From the NCBI GenBank assembly GCA_950295325.1, contig OX485805.1, forward strand, positions 14,373,501 through 14,437,500: a DNA stretch of 64,000 nt, in the 5' to 3' direction. Shown in pieces: positions 10,528 to 21,400 of the stretch. Origin of the DNA: Polytrichum commune (taxonomy: Eukaryota > Streptophyta > Polytrichopsida > Polytrichales > Polytrichaceae). The stretch's first letter is position 1; each line of letters begins with the position of its first letter. The position numbers and the translations under genes were made by a program. Below the pieces are notes generated by a model. It was not told where the DNA came from. It saw only the letters and a list, made by a program, of their open reading frames with translations, and made no database searches.

Positions 10528-11564
10528 TGCCCCCTTCCCACCTGACTCTAGCTAAGACTAATAAAAGTTGGTTCTAACAAACCGGCCTTCACACCATCGA
10601 CATTATCTAGTGCCGAACCTAGTTGGCAAATGAGGTGGCATGGCTTAAAAGTGGAGGTTTTAAGCCTCAACCACCGACCCTCTTGTCGGTACCTAAACAT
10701 GAGGCAAGATTATAGGAGCTTTAAAAGTGTCGTCTCCCACCCTTGTGATTGGTTGCTTTTTAGTCTTAGCTATGAGGGCACGAGGAGCTCCGTTAACAAA
10801 AACCGATGGTAATGCCCCCTCCCCACTTGACATTAGCAAATAACCAAAGACTTCCCTAAAACCCGGGTAAAGCTCCCTCGGTTATAGCGGACACGTCCAG
10901 CTATCCCAATGCACCTACAAGAACTTGCTCCGGAGATTTCCAAGTAGGTTTAGTTAAGTAGCTTTCACACATGTTCATTGTTTAATCTACCAACCAATGA
11001 ATGTTGGATAGTTTTTGTCCCATCCCCAAATGCCTTAATACTTACCATCGGTTTTTGTTAATGGAGCTCCTCGTGCCCTCAAAGCTAAGACTAAAAGCAA
11101 CCAATCACAAGAGCGGGAGGCAACACTTTTAGAGGTCCTACATTCTTGCCTCATGTCTAGGTACCGATGGGAGGATCGGTAGTTTTAGCTTAAAACCTCC
11201 ACTTTTAAGCCATGCCACATCATTTGCCAACTAGGCTCGGCACTAGATAATGTCGATGGTGTGAATGCTCATTTTTAAGAACCCACTTTTAGGCTTAGCT
11301 AATGTCAAGTGGGGAGGGGGCATAAGATAGGTGAGTAGTAAGGCATTTGGGGATGGGACACAAACTATCCAACATTCATTGCTTGGTAGATAAAACAATG
11401 AACATGTGTGAAAGTTACTTAAGTAAAACCTACTTGAAAATCTCCGGAGCAAGTTCTTGTAGGTGCATTGGGATAGTCGGATGCCTCCACTATAACCGAG
11501 GGAGCTTTACCCGGTTTTTAGGAAATACTTTGGGTTTTAACTAAAGTCAGGTGGGAAGGGGGCA
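10528..11564 (+). mobile_element. TGCCCC-family MITE (copy B) split by copy C
   Basis: The outer ends are TGCCCCCTTCCCACCTGACT (left) and its inverted partner ending at 11564, flanked by TTC on both sides (10525-10527, 11565-11567). The element is colinear with copy A but interrupted after 'accgatggtaa' by copy C; the sequence resumes at 11323 with 'taagata..aaggcatttgg', as in copy A. Removing copy C and one TAA restores an element of about 524 bp. This gives a relative age: B is older than C. Confidence 0.78.
10813..11322 (-). mobile_element. TGCCCC-family MITE (copy C), nested in copy B
   Basis: This 510-bp element lies in the opposite orientation to copies A and B, with TIRs TGCCCCCTCCCCACTTGACA and a TAA duplication (10810-10812, 11323-11325). 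It has nearly the same length as copy A (511 bp), and the two share most of their sequence in reverse complement. It inserted into the TAA of the 'ggtaag' site within copy B. Confidence 0.8.
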
Positions 11565-11567
11565 TTC

Positions 11568-12939
11568 GAGTCGTAGATGGCCCGACTACATAATCAAAAC
11601 CGGGGCATGAGTGGGGATTCTACTACAAGGCCAAGGCCATCCTTACCACTTTACGCCCCCCCCCCCCGCGGGCCTAGGTAAATGTGTTGTAGCTAACGAG
11701 GAATCGTATTTTGTGGGGTGAATAATAATGGTGCGGGTGAAAGGCAGCCGATGGGGCGATTTGTCAACCGATATCACTTGAAAGTGGGGCAATAGCTAGG
11801 TAGAAGGGAAGGGAAGGGAAGGGGTACATGCCCCGTGACCAAGTCCCCCCCTTTTGGTGGATCCCAAGACGGATTCCCCGATCCAAGGAGCGCCACAAGC
11901 GGAGGATAGGCTATAAGGACCCCCTCCCCCTCGAAGGGCCCGGCTCATCGCGGGGGGGAGGGGGGGGGGATTTGGGAACGCATTTTATAAAAGACATGGA
12001 CCACATGTATATATAATTGGGCCCGGGGCCATCATGTACTAGCTAGCGCACACACTCACTCACACACTCATGTGTTTTTTCTACATCCGTGCGGCCTTTG
12101 AGCGTTGGGGAATTGGAATGTGCTCACGGGGCTATAGAAAAACTAGGGTACTTGCCTTGGTAGAAGTAGTAGCGGGGAATCAAGGACGAGGAAGCGCACA
12201 ATAAACTTTGCATTTTAGTGTAGGATGTGGCTACTTAAGCTATGGGAGCTTTTTGCCCAATTCTTTGCTACTACTTAGAGTAGCGAGCTATGAACCGGGT
12301 GGTGGGGGGGGGGGGGGCTTATGTAGCGACCGAGTTACGGAGTGTGAAGGAAGGCTCGGTTGTGTGTGAGCCATCATCATGTGTGTTTGTCTTGGAATGT
12401 TTTTTGTTTTTTGGTCTGCCATGCTCTTTATTGACCCATAAAATAAAACAAGGATCGGCCACACTCATTCCGGTGTCTTTGGTGATAAGTTTTTGCTGGA
12501 TGAGAGAGAGAGTCACTCCACCTTTGCCAACAAAAAAGCGTGAATCATCCTTTGTAGATTTTGAGTCATTATTGGAGGGTTTTTTTTATTGTTGTTTTAA
12601 AATGACACTTGGTGGCTTCTACACACACGTGCAACAACACGTCTATTAAGTTATCATCACAACGACAAAATTTTCACTGGCCAATGATGTTTATTGCTTG
12701 TATACGTTCTTCGGGTGCACAAATAATTAACTAGCATTTCTTCGTTCGTGGCATCTTACAACGTCCAGTGAAATATGTCTGGTGGGTACTAGGCATTGCT
12801 AAGCAAAGATGCATGACAAGTTAGAGTTTCAGCCTAAATCAAAGTTAAGACATCTAAGCTTTGGCTAGCTATCGATTATTGTATGGATGGTCATAAGATC
12901 GGTGGGTTAGACTTAGCTAACACGGTGGCAAGGCATGTG
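11568..12939. other. Intergenic, homopolymer-rich
   Basis: The stretch has long C or G runs at about 11657-11667, 11950-11969 and 12303-12317, and a GGGAA repeat at 11804-11822. An open frame at 12290-12649 starts in the G run and shows no domain. No gene is recognised. Confidence 0.4.
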
Positions 12940-14155
12940 CTATCGAACATATCAATAAAGTTATAGAATGTTATGGATATAAAGAAACTTGTCCTCTAGA
13001 CGTGCTCCTTATGCATAAGTTGTAATCCCCCCCCCCCTCCCCTTCCTCCCATACATGCCTTTTAGTCCATCATGTCATTTTACGAGAACAATACATGCAC
13101 ATGAGTCGTGGGCAGTTGTCTAGAGTCACGCTAGAAACATGCCCTACACCACTATAAAACTTACAAATTTATGAGAGTGGTGTATTTGCATTGTTCTTTC
13201 ACTAGCGCATTATGATTGCCTAGCTCTTGTATGTTGTTAGTGAAAATACAAGTTTGCTTACATATTAGCCAAGACTAAACCCATAAGCGAAGTGTATGGT
13301 GTTCACACCAACCTTTGCCCAATGTCATCCCTTCTCACTCTCTCTTTTGGTATGAGTACATAACATTACAATCCATCTCGAGCATCAACGATTGAGATGG
13401 CAAGAGGTGAGTTGTAGATTAGGAAATTCTCCAAGTACCACCAAAGATTGACGCTCAATAAGCCATTTGTAACTAGTGTGGTCCACATTATACACTATCA
13501 ACATATGAATCTTAGACAACACACCATGTGTCGTCGGTGACATAATATGTGAACCTATAACCCTTGTAGATTTACGTATTTTGTTGGTGACACATGACAA
13601 TTTTCATGGACGCAAGACGTGTTGCCCATAGCTCATGTGTTTGTAATGATATCACATATTTGGTGTGGTATTGGTTTGCTTGCAAATGAGTCAAGCCTAC
13701 ATCCACAAGTGAAGTGCTTGTGGTTCACACCAACATTCGGTTATTGCCAACTCTCCCATGTTGTCTTTCAATGCTCTCCCATGTTGTCTTTCAATGCATA
13801 TAAACAACATGACAATTATCCTTGTACATGGCACAAGATGAGATGTGAACTAAATATCTCTCCTAAGTGTAACCAAATGAGCGACATTCTATAAACCGCT
13901 TATACCTAGTGTGATCCACATTATACACTATCAATATATGAATCTCATGCAACACATCGTGCGTTGCCGATGAAAGAAATTGTGAATCTACTACACATGT
14001 AGATTTAAATATATTTCATGACGCATGACAACTTTCATGACAAATTACTTAGTGACACATGCTTGTAGTGATATCACATATTTGGTGTGGCATTATTTTA
14101 CGAGATTAACGGGTTGCTTGCAAATAAGCCAAGCCTATACTCACAAGCGAAGTAG
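12940..14155. repeat. Three diverged direct repeats of about 420-440 bp
   Basis: The landmark 'gccaag(a/c)cta..cacaagcgaag' recurs at about 13268, 13689 and 14128. The second and third units also share 'ccacattatacactatcaa', 'tgatatcacatatttggtgt' and 'cacatgacaa' in the same order. Divergence is considerable. Related words reappear near 14985-15055. This is an old local duplication, not a coding sequence. Confidence 0.55.
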
Positions 14156-14157
14156 TA

Positions 14158-14876
14158 CACTAAATATGATGTTTAGTGTCATATGGTATTTAATGTCACT
14201 ACGGTAACGTTTTGGATGACACTTGTCATGGATGTTGGATGAGTCCATCCATTGTCCAAAGCAACATGTGATGAAATATTGTCATGGAGGATCAAAAGTT
14301 GGATGGAAAATCACTTAGTAAGAGACAATAATTGCAGCTTTGTAAATGTATAACCCCCCGGAAATTACAAGGAATGACAAATAATGTTGGGTTAACCATT
14401 TAGTGTTGGTGACACTATACCGAGGTTCGCAATTAGGAACGAGCCATTCGTATTAAGCAAGACGATTAGAATCGGTGACCCTAACTATCATATTTAGGGC
14501 CGGTTTACACTACGGTGGAGAAGTCCATCGGTCATGAAAAAAAGGGCGTTTCTCAATTGTGATTGGTCGAAAATGCAACTCTTGACCGGTGGGTGTTTAC
14601 ACTAGGTGAAGAAAACAATGGTGGTGAACTTTTCTCATGGATGATAAAATGACATGGCCACCTACATGGCGGCACTTTTTGGAGTTGGGCTTCTCCGGAG
14701 GAGGAGTTTCTTGTCCGGCCTCAAGAGGCCGGAGAAGCCCAACTCAATAAAAATATTTTATTGCCTTTAATTCTTCTCCGGCACATCCACCATTTGCCTC
14801 ATATAACCATGTCTTGGCCAAGCATTCTTGACCGACCGGAGGCCTTCTCCACCGTAGTGTAAACCGGCCCTTAGTG
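14158..14876 (-). mobile_element. CACTAAATA-family MITE interrupted by a Tourist-like MITE
   Basis: The left end CACTAAATATGATGTTTAGTG and right end TTAGTG are bordered by TA (14156-14157, 14877-14878). The inside matches the intact copy at 32476-32849 in reverse orientation: 'gacgattagaatcggtgacc' near 14460 is the complement of its left part. The right terminal palindrome is broken at a TTA by the element at 14497-14870. Without the insertion the element is about 342 bp. Confidence 0.75.
14497..14870. mobile_element. Tourist-like MITE with perfect 27-bp TIRs, 374 bp
   Basis: Both ends begin GGGCCGGTTTACACTACGGT and match over 27 bp without a mismatch. A TTA duplication is present (14494-14496, 14871-14873). 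An inner inverted repeat (GAGTTGGGCTTCTCCGG and its partner, about 14687-14743) adds a second hairpin. Perfect ends mean a recent insertion. It is non-coding, of PIF/Harbinger type by its duplication and G-rich ends. Confidence 0.85.
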
Positions 14877-14878
14877 TA

Positions 14879-16444
14879 GTTGTTGGATGTCAACTCTCTC
14901 ACTTTCTCTTTCCAAAGTGGGTAACTCTTAATAAGCGCGTGTGCATCAACACTTTAAGGTGGCACGAGATGGCTCCGTGGACTCGGAAATTCTCCAAGTA
15001 TCACCATATATACAACTGACAGCCATTTTACCGCTCATAAGTGGTGTGGTCCACACTATTTTGGGTGTAAGGACACATGCACATTGGGACCACTCTTTAC
15101 TTGACTTAGAGGCCTCGTGTCTAAGTTACGTGGGGTCGTTCCTTGTGATTTGGAGGTGAGCAGGGTCCGAGTATGAGAGTCAAAGCAACTATTATCCCAC
15201 AACCAAGACAGCATAGTGTGTACGGCTGTGCAAATGAAGGAAAACCAAATTCATTGAGCTTCTCAAAGCTCGTTCATTAAAGACTCCGGGATGCAAGGGC
15301 CCAAAGTTTCGCCCTCGCAAACTACACTAATATGTGCACTACGTTGAGTGTTTATTGTTGCATTCGTTGCTTTTTCTCTCTTCCAAACAATGGTTGATGT
15401 ACATGTGAATAAACGAAGCTAGGAGTTTCCGTAACATGCTTTCGAGCCAAGGTAATTTGCATGGGCAAAAAGGCAACCTATTTGCAAAGGCAACGTGATT
15501 GCACGTATCATTGTACGCAATAGGAAACCATAAGGCATGCATAAGTACCCGAAACCGACTTGTAGCCTGAAACTTGCTTATGTATCATTGTCATGATACG
15601 TTTGAAAACTTAAAATGTAGTTCTCATACGAGTCATCTGGACCAAGGATGGATGTCTTCGTCTTCGAGTTGGGCCTCCGTCAATGCTACCCTAAGGCAAC
15701 ATAAATACATGTATAATTATATACATTGTTAAAGAGAAATCACAAAGCTTAGATTGCTTCTATGACTACCACAAACTAGCCAGGTGACCACGTGACTCAT
15801 GTGTAACAAAAAAAGGGGGCAAATTTTAAAAACCCAACCACAAATCTATTCGGGTTATTTTATCGGACCCAACTCAAAGACGTAAGTTAGCGGGCCCATT
15901 TGTTTGTGTCAAAGCATCTTGAACATCATGCCATGTCTAACTAGGAAGCTACTTGGGCCACAAATAGATCATGTGTACACCTTTCAGGGATTGGGCTTGG
16001 GACGAATGCAAGTTCGTCCTCTTCCAAACAATGCTTCAAGGCTCAAATTCTTCAGACTTTGTTGCTGAGTGATTTACCTCTAAACCTCTATGTAAAATTT
16101 ACTCAACGTGGGCTATATAATTAGGAGGATTATATACGTAAGCCTACCATTGGCGGGGTAAAAAGCGTGTCCCCCTACACAAACCACATGGTTTAGTGTG
16201 GCCCACACTATTTGTCGTGGAAAGTTGCTACTCCATCTTCTCCAAAGCATCGGAGCTTTGATGCAATTCAAGAAGCCTCTAGGTCCCACGCAACAATGAC
16301 CGAGGCGCCCACAATTAGGGTATTAATTAGATTATTTGAAGTCGCACCATTGTTCTTCATTTTTCTAAGTCACAAAGACCACTCGAATTAGCATGACACA
16401 CCAATTTTGACGTCAAACTAAAATAAGATGTTTAGTGTATCTTA
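14879..16444. other. Intergenic with old repeats
   Basis: No gene is recognised. Words shared with the 12.9-14.2 kb repeats occur near 14980-15060, and 'tttagtgtggcccacacta' is at 16193-16211. Open frames at 14941-15159 and 15542-15339 show no domain. Confidence 0.4.
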
Positions 16445-16948
16445 CGGCCACTTCACACACGAGATTGAGAGCCCGTGACCATTACACTTTTAAGCACTCT
16501 CATTGGTGGAAAAGGCGGAGCCGGTCCAAGTTCGCTTCACACTCCACTCGAGGGACCGACGGAATACGTGAATGCAAGATGGATGCAAAGTCTACATGGA
16601 TTCCTACATGGTATCGAATGGATCACGTTTCATGGTCACTTGGACCATTTTCAAACACCGTCTCTTGGAGGTAGGCCTAACACAAAACCATTGGGAGACC
16701 ATGGCACTCCGAACGCTTGCAACCGTTGACTTATTCTATTTTATCATGTACAAGCCCTCGCATGCATAGAAAATTCATTGAAATAGCATTTGGTTGAGGG
16801 CCCAGTCACCTATGGCTTCACACTGCACTTGAGGGTCCGTGACCACACTACATGATGTTGGAGGTGTGTTGGGTCGGCCTTGGGACACTTTCTTTTCAGC
16901 TCTCACAATCTCATGGTCACGGCCCTTGGCTTGTGTGTGAAGTGGCCC
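16445..16948. mobile_element. 504-bp MITE, family GGCCACTTCACACAC
   Basis: The left end reads CGGCCACTTCACACACGAGA and the right end, inverted, GGGCCACTTCACACACAAGC. Both go on to CCGTGACCAT within 40 bp. TTA flanks both sides (16442-16444, 16949-16951). The inside shares 'agtctacatggatt..ctacatgg' with the element at 57615-57887. Open frames at 16435-16769 lie inside it and are not genes. Confidence 0.78.
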
Positions 16949-17159
16949 TTACATGTTTGTTTAGTTGATTGTTCTCATGGTTTAGTGTAGGCAGTGTATT
17001 ATATTTAAGCTACTCGACTTTAGTTTTCATGTCAAAAACAAAATAAAAAAATGTTAAGTACTAAGTAGTGGCGGGTTTTAATCCTCCTCTAATGTATACA
17101 CATGATTTAGTGTGGCTTGCAATATTTGTCATCATCTCACGTAAATGATTATGGCCATG

Positions 17160-17409
17160 TATTAGGTAATCGTTTTATTGGAACCGGTTATCGGTGCAGA
17201 ACCGGTTCCAATAAAACGATTACCGGACGTAACCGGTTGGCCGCTTTGTTGAGCCGTGCAGGTGACCTAAACAGTGGGTCACCTGTCAGCATAACCGATT
17301 TAGATGATCATAACCGGCTGGGATGTCGAGGTTATCGTCTGCAAACCTGTGTGCTCAAAGCCAATCGTGTAGTGCCACCTCGGCGAAACAAAGCGGCCAA
17401 CCGGTTACG
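17160..17409 (+). mobile_element. 250-bp multi-hairpin element, copy 1
   Basis: It opens with a perfect 25-bp stem (17165-17189 against 17200-17224) around a 10-base loop, ATCGGTGCAG. A second perfect 23-bp inverted repeat, starting CGTAACCGGTTGGCCGCTTT, pairs 17228-17250 with 17387-17409, and a small AGGTGACC/GGTCACCT stem lies inside it (17260-17284). The whole unit recurs at 31253-31500 with few changes. No clear target duplication is seen, so the class (foldback, or non-autonomous DNA element) is open. The open frame through it is a by-product of the palindromes. Confidence 0.65.
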
Positions 17410-17761
17410 ATTAGGTATCAACTAGGAAAGGTGACACGGGATACTTGTTGTTACATGATGAATCATGATGGCCACTCCGATAACATGGCATATCAATTCA
17501 CATGCTACCTGGATCATATAATTTAGTGTAGTTATTAACATAAATGGGTTGTATGTGGAGGAGAAGTTTGCAAAAAGTAGCCTACTGCAAGTGCACTCTA
17601 GTTGAAAGGTGAAACATCGGTCAACTATTATTACAAAATGCATGTTCAGGAGCATATATTTGATAGACATAGTCAATATTAGAACCAATGTTGATATGGT
17701 AGATTTTTTCATACATCTGTCGAGTATATAAAACAAGGGTTTCACTTTTTCTTTTTCTTTT

Positions 17762-18060
17762 TTATAACATCGGGGTATGGATATTTGGTAGTTTTGTTAT
17801 TTCAGTACCATTCAGGTCTATATACCATGCAAGAACCTTCATACACAAGCAAAACCATCCTATTTTTAACATGATCTTGAATGGTATTGACTTGAATAGC
17901 ACCTCACCTTGACATACCAACCAAATATCATTATATTGGCAGGGATTACAATTATGATATCCATAGGTAAACTCTTTTGATATCATCATTGATGTTGATT
18001 ACTGATACCCAAGCATTCACCTACATATCATATCAACGTCGATTAGGACTTTGTCCTAGT
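17762..18060. repeat. Dispersed repeat, copy also at 35940-36330
   Basis: It shares with 35940-36330, in the same order, 'ggtatgg', 'tataccatgcaa', 'cctcaccttgacatacc', 'catc..tgatactgata' and 'gcattcacctatata'-like words. The copies are diverged and have no recognisable ends. The nature is unknown; it may be part of a degraded larger transposon. Confidence 0.45.
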
Positions 18061-18248
18061 CTAGTGAAATGCACGAATTGCCTTAGAAATGGGAACAAGA
18101 GATACGGACAAGTAGGGCCCGAGGGATTGTTCCCTCAAAATTCATGTGCACCGAAGAACATGACAAGTACGAAATAGGTGAGAAATAGACCTTTTAAGTG
18201 GGAAACTTTCACCGTTGATACTATCATAGTATCACGCTTATAATTGGT

Positions 18249-18250
<2 letters not shown>

Positions 18251-18280
<30 letters not shown>
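18251..18280. repeat. (AT)15 microsatellite
   Basis: This is an uninterrupted AT dinucleotide repeat of 30 bp. It is soon followed by a run of C at 18306-18319. Confidence 0.95.
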
Positions 18281-18282
<2 letters not shown>

Positions 18283-18319
18283 AAATTACATGTATTTCCT
18301 TTTGTCCCCCCCCCCCCCC

Positions 18320-19499
18320 TTTCTTCCTCTTCTTGATGACCTCTTAATAAATCACATACGAAGTCTCACATGAATGATGAAACATTTGTCTTACTTGGTG
18401 TGGGCCACATTGTTCATCAATCACTACATGTCGACTACATAACCATACACAAAATTCATGACGTTCTTTATTTAATATTAAGGGAGTCATCAATCAAGTA
18501 CCTCAAAGAATGACTAAGCTAGGAGGAGTTTTGGTGCCGCTTTGAGAGACTTTTTCCCATTAGAAAGCTTACTAGAGCACAATCTTGTGTTGAAGATTGT
18601 TTTTGAAAGTGGAGTGAAACTCCTTGGACCCCCTCTTTGAGAACTATGTTGGATCTAGGATAGGGGTTTCCACGGGACCCACCATCCTAAATCTTGGACT
18701 GGCCTATGCAATGCTAGTCGGGCCCACTTAACCTCTTAGTATGACAAACTAGATAGCCAAATAAAAATCATAGCATGACCTTGCTCTTACATCGTGTTAA
18801 TTACAACCTTCGATACAAATTGGGTGATTTTATGCATTACCTCTCAAACTCGTCTTTTAGCCAACTTGTCTAAATTTATCCAAAGATCTTACATGAAATT
18901 GGAACGTGTGTACCATTGGTTACGGAGCATCCACATATTTTTTCCAATATAGTTATATGGTATGATCCACACTAATTTGAAGTAAACATCAACTATGATG
19001 CAAATGTAAATAATTTGTTAAACTCGTGTTCAATTCCCCACACACTAATTTCTTGCATTCAAATTACGTTGTCTCATGAAAGTAATGTGACATCGCATAT
19101 TGTTGACATTGTGAAAATTCACTCCACACATTAGTTTCCTATTCTTGACGAGCATTTGGTGGCAAAGGGAGAGCTCAATCTTGTATCTAGATCAAATTTG
19201 ACCAAGTTCTAGTCTATATTAACACACCTTCTTGAATTGTATGAGTAGATGCCCAATAGAATTACACATGCGGTGTGGGGTTGATAGTGTTCTGATTATA
19301 TAATTGATTGATTGCAAATATAACATCAATCAATAATGGTGTAGTGTCTCTCATGAAATTTAGACGAATTGAAATCGATCCAAATCGAGGTTGTAGCCAC
19401 TTTCCTCGTAAGTTCTGGAGCTCGTATGAATACCTTATTCAATATACATATATATAAGTGGAGATTCTTGTGCTCATTAAATGGTGCCCCTCCTCCCAA
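18320..19499. other. Intergenic, no structure recognised
   Basis: AT-rich sequence without credible frames, inverted ends or tandem units. A short TA-rich patch lies at about 19447-19456. Confidence 0.4.
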
Positions 19500-21400
19500 T
19501 TGTGTTGATTGTTCAACATAGAAAGATTCTCATATTCCAAGCACGCAATCCAATCTCTTCTAAACACATGTCTTTTTGGTGTCCCTTCTCGGGGCCACAC
19601 TGAACCATCTACCACTTAAATATAGGTGTCATAATAAGAAAAGCGATTGAATAAGGGTTGTCCACCATACCTTACATGAGACCCGGCATGTGAAAATTTG
19701 AACATCTTTACTTTGAACGAAGCGCCAGTCAAAAGAGCACTCTGCCCCATTATTATATTGCACACATGGCTAGTTCTAGTTGGTGGCCTAACTAAGGCCA
19801 AACTTAGGTTCATTTTAGAGACCACTTGAAATTGACAATCACTGGCAACTGGAAGAACGAGTTGCCAATGCTAATACCATGCCCACACTAGGACCAACAA
19901 CCGGTCCACACCAACAGGCGAGTTTCCATCTCGATAGACGTTCTCTATATTGTGTGCACTGGCAAAACTGTAGCGCATTACATCCAATGTGGACATTGTG
20001 AACCGAATGACAAATCCTTATTGGTAACAACAAATTTTAGAAAGAGATTAATATTTCCCTATGCAGAGGGACTAATATTGATGCCAAGGAGTTGTGACTG
20101 ACCCTAATGTGAACATGATATAACACTTTCGTATCACATCACATACATTGTTGCCGAACTTTTGGTTCGTTTCATATCCCATCACCAAGTCTCTTGCCAC
20201 ATGACATGGCCAATAAAAACACATACACACGAGGAATCACTACTAATAACTTTTTGTTGAAAGAACTGAAGTGAAGTAGCCTAGTTGGCACCAAGATGTG
20301 CCATTGGGCCCACAAAAGCGTTGGTAGAGGCATGTTTCTAATTATAGGCCAAGTGCACCAAAGTAACTACCCTGGCGTTCATATCCACGCCTCTTGCATT
20401 ATTTGGGGCATTGGAATTCGTGTGGCGACAATAGAGCACAAATGAAGGGCTTGGCCATATCAACAAAGGCGGGCTCGTCTATGTCCAAAACGGAGTTGTC
20501 ACACTAAGTTATACATCCCCACCATCACACTTGTGTTTATCGGAACCCCAACGGCCCCCTTTGGCATCGCCCGTGTGGCAAATAGGTCGGTTCCAAAGTG
20601 TTGGGTAACTTATGGTCGAATTCGTTAGGGTCCTTTGTTGTTGTGAACAAAAGCCTCTTCTCCACTTTGAATGCGATTGGAGTCTCGGACCGTGTTTGGT
20701 TTTTGTGTGTTGTTTGGGACCCAACACCCGTGACATTTCTCACCAACTCTTGTTTGTTGTGTAGACCTTGGGGAGAAGACGTATATATGATGCTTGGATT
20801 TGGGGCTTGGGATGTCGAAATTCCTTGCTTCTCGCTCCTTCCTCGTGCTCGTTAGAATACTAAGTTTTTTACATTGCCTCGCTAAAGGATGTTTTTTCCC
20901 AACGCAACAAGACTATGGCCCATGATGTTCACAATATCATCTCCCAAGTCGATTCCTTAGAAAGAGGACATGTGTTGGTGCATTCATATACACTATAAGG
21001 TATGTGGACCCTCTTAATCGGACACTTGCATTTGAGTGGTATATGCCAAGCTTCGTAGCTTAAAACGAACATTGACAGCACACATTGTTATTAGATTGGA
21101 TTGTGTTCTCCAGATAAAGACATTGTCATAGGTTCAACAACGAGCGCAATTGAGTGGGCTGTGTGATTTTTTTTACACAAAAAAGAGGATGTCCTCTTCT
21201 AACCTCTTAAGATTTGTGCATCTCAACTCTCACTCTAAAGCTTTGAAGTGACAATCTTGGCGATCTGCAATTGTTGTCCATAAATTATCATTTTGAGTCC
21301 AATCCAACACCCAAAATTGTCTACGGAGTTGGAAGTGCCCACAATAAGACCACATACCTTAAATGATGCAAGCTATTCCAAGGAGAGTGTCATGAAATAC
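19500..21400. repeat. Region with dispersed repeat family 'AATCGGACACCTNTATTTGAG', both orientations
   Basis: Near 19605-19640 the words 'cacttaaatataggtgtc' occur. Near 21015-21050 the reverse-complement form 'taatcggacacttgcatttg' occurs, followed at 21213-21350 by 'catctcaactc', 'gacaatctt' and 'gttggaagtgcccaca'. The same blocks recur at 24836, 26870, 28530, 48320, 55010, 59725 and 61085. These are diverged copies of one interspersed family; I could not fix the ends. No gene is recognised. Confidence 0.45.

Noticed and set aside
17117-17425. 102-codon open frame, with a related one at 31162-31395, as a conserved small protein gene
   Set aside because: Both frames run through the multi-hairpin element; their similarity comes from the shared repeat DNA and the protein sequence is dictated by the palindromes.
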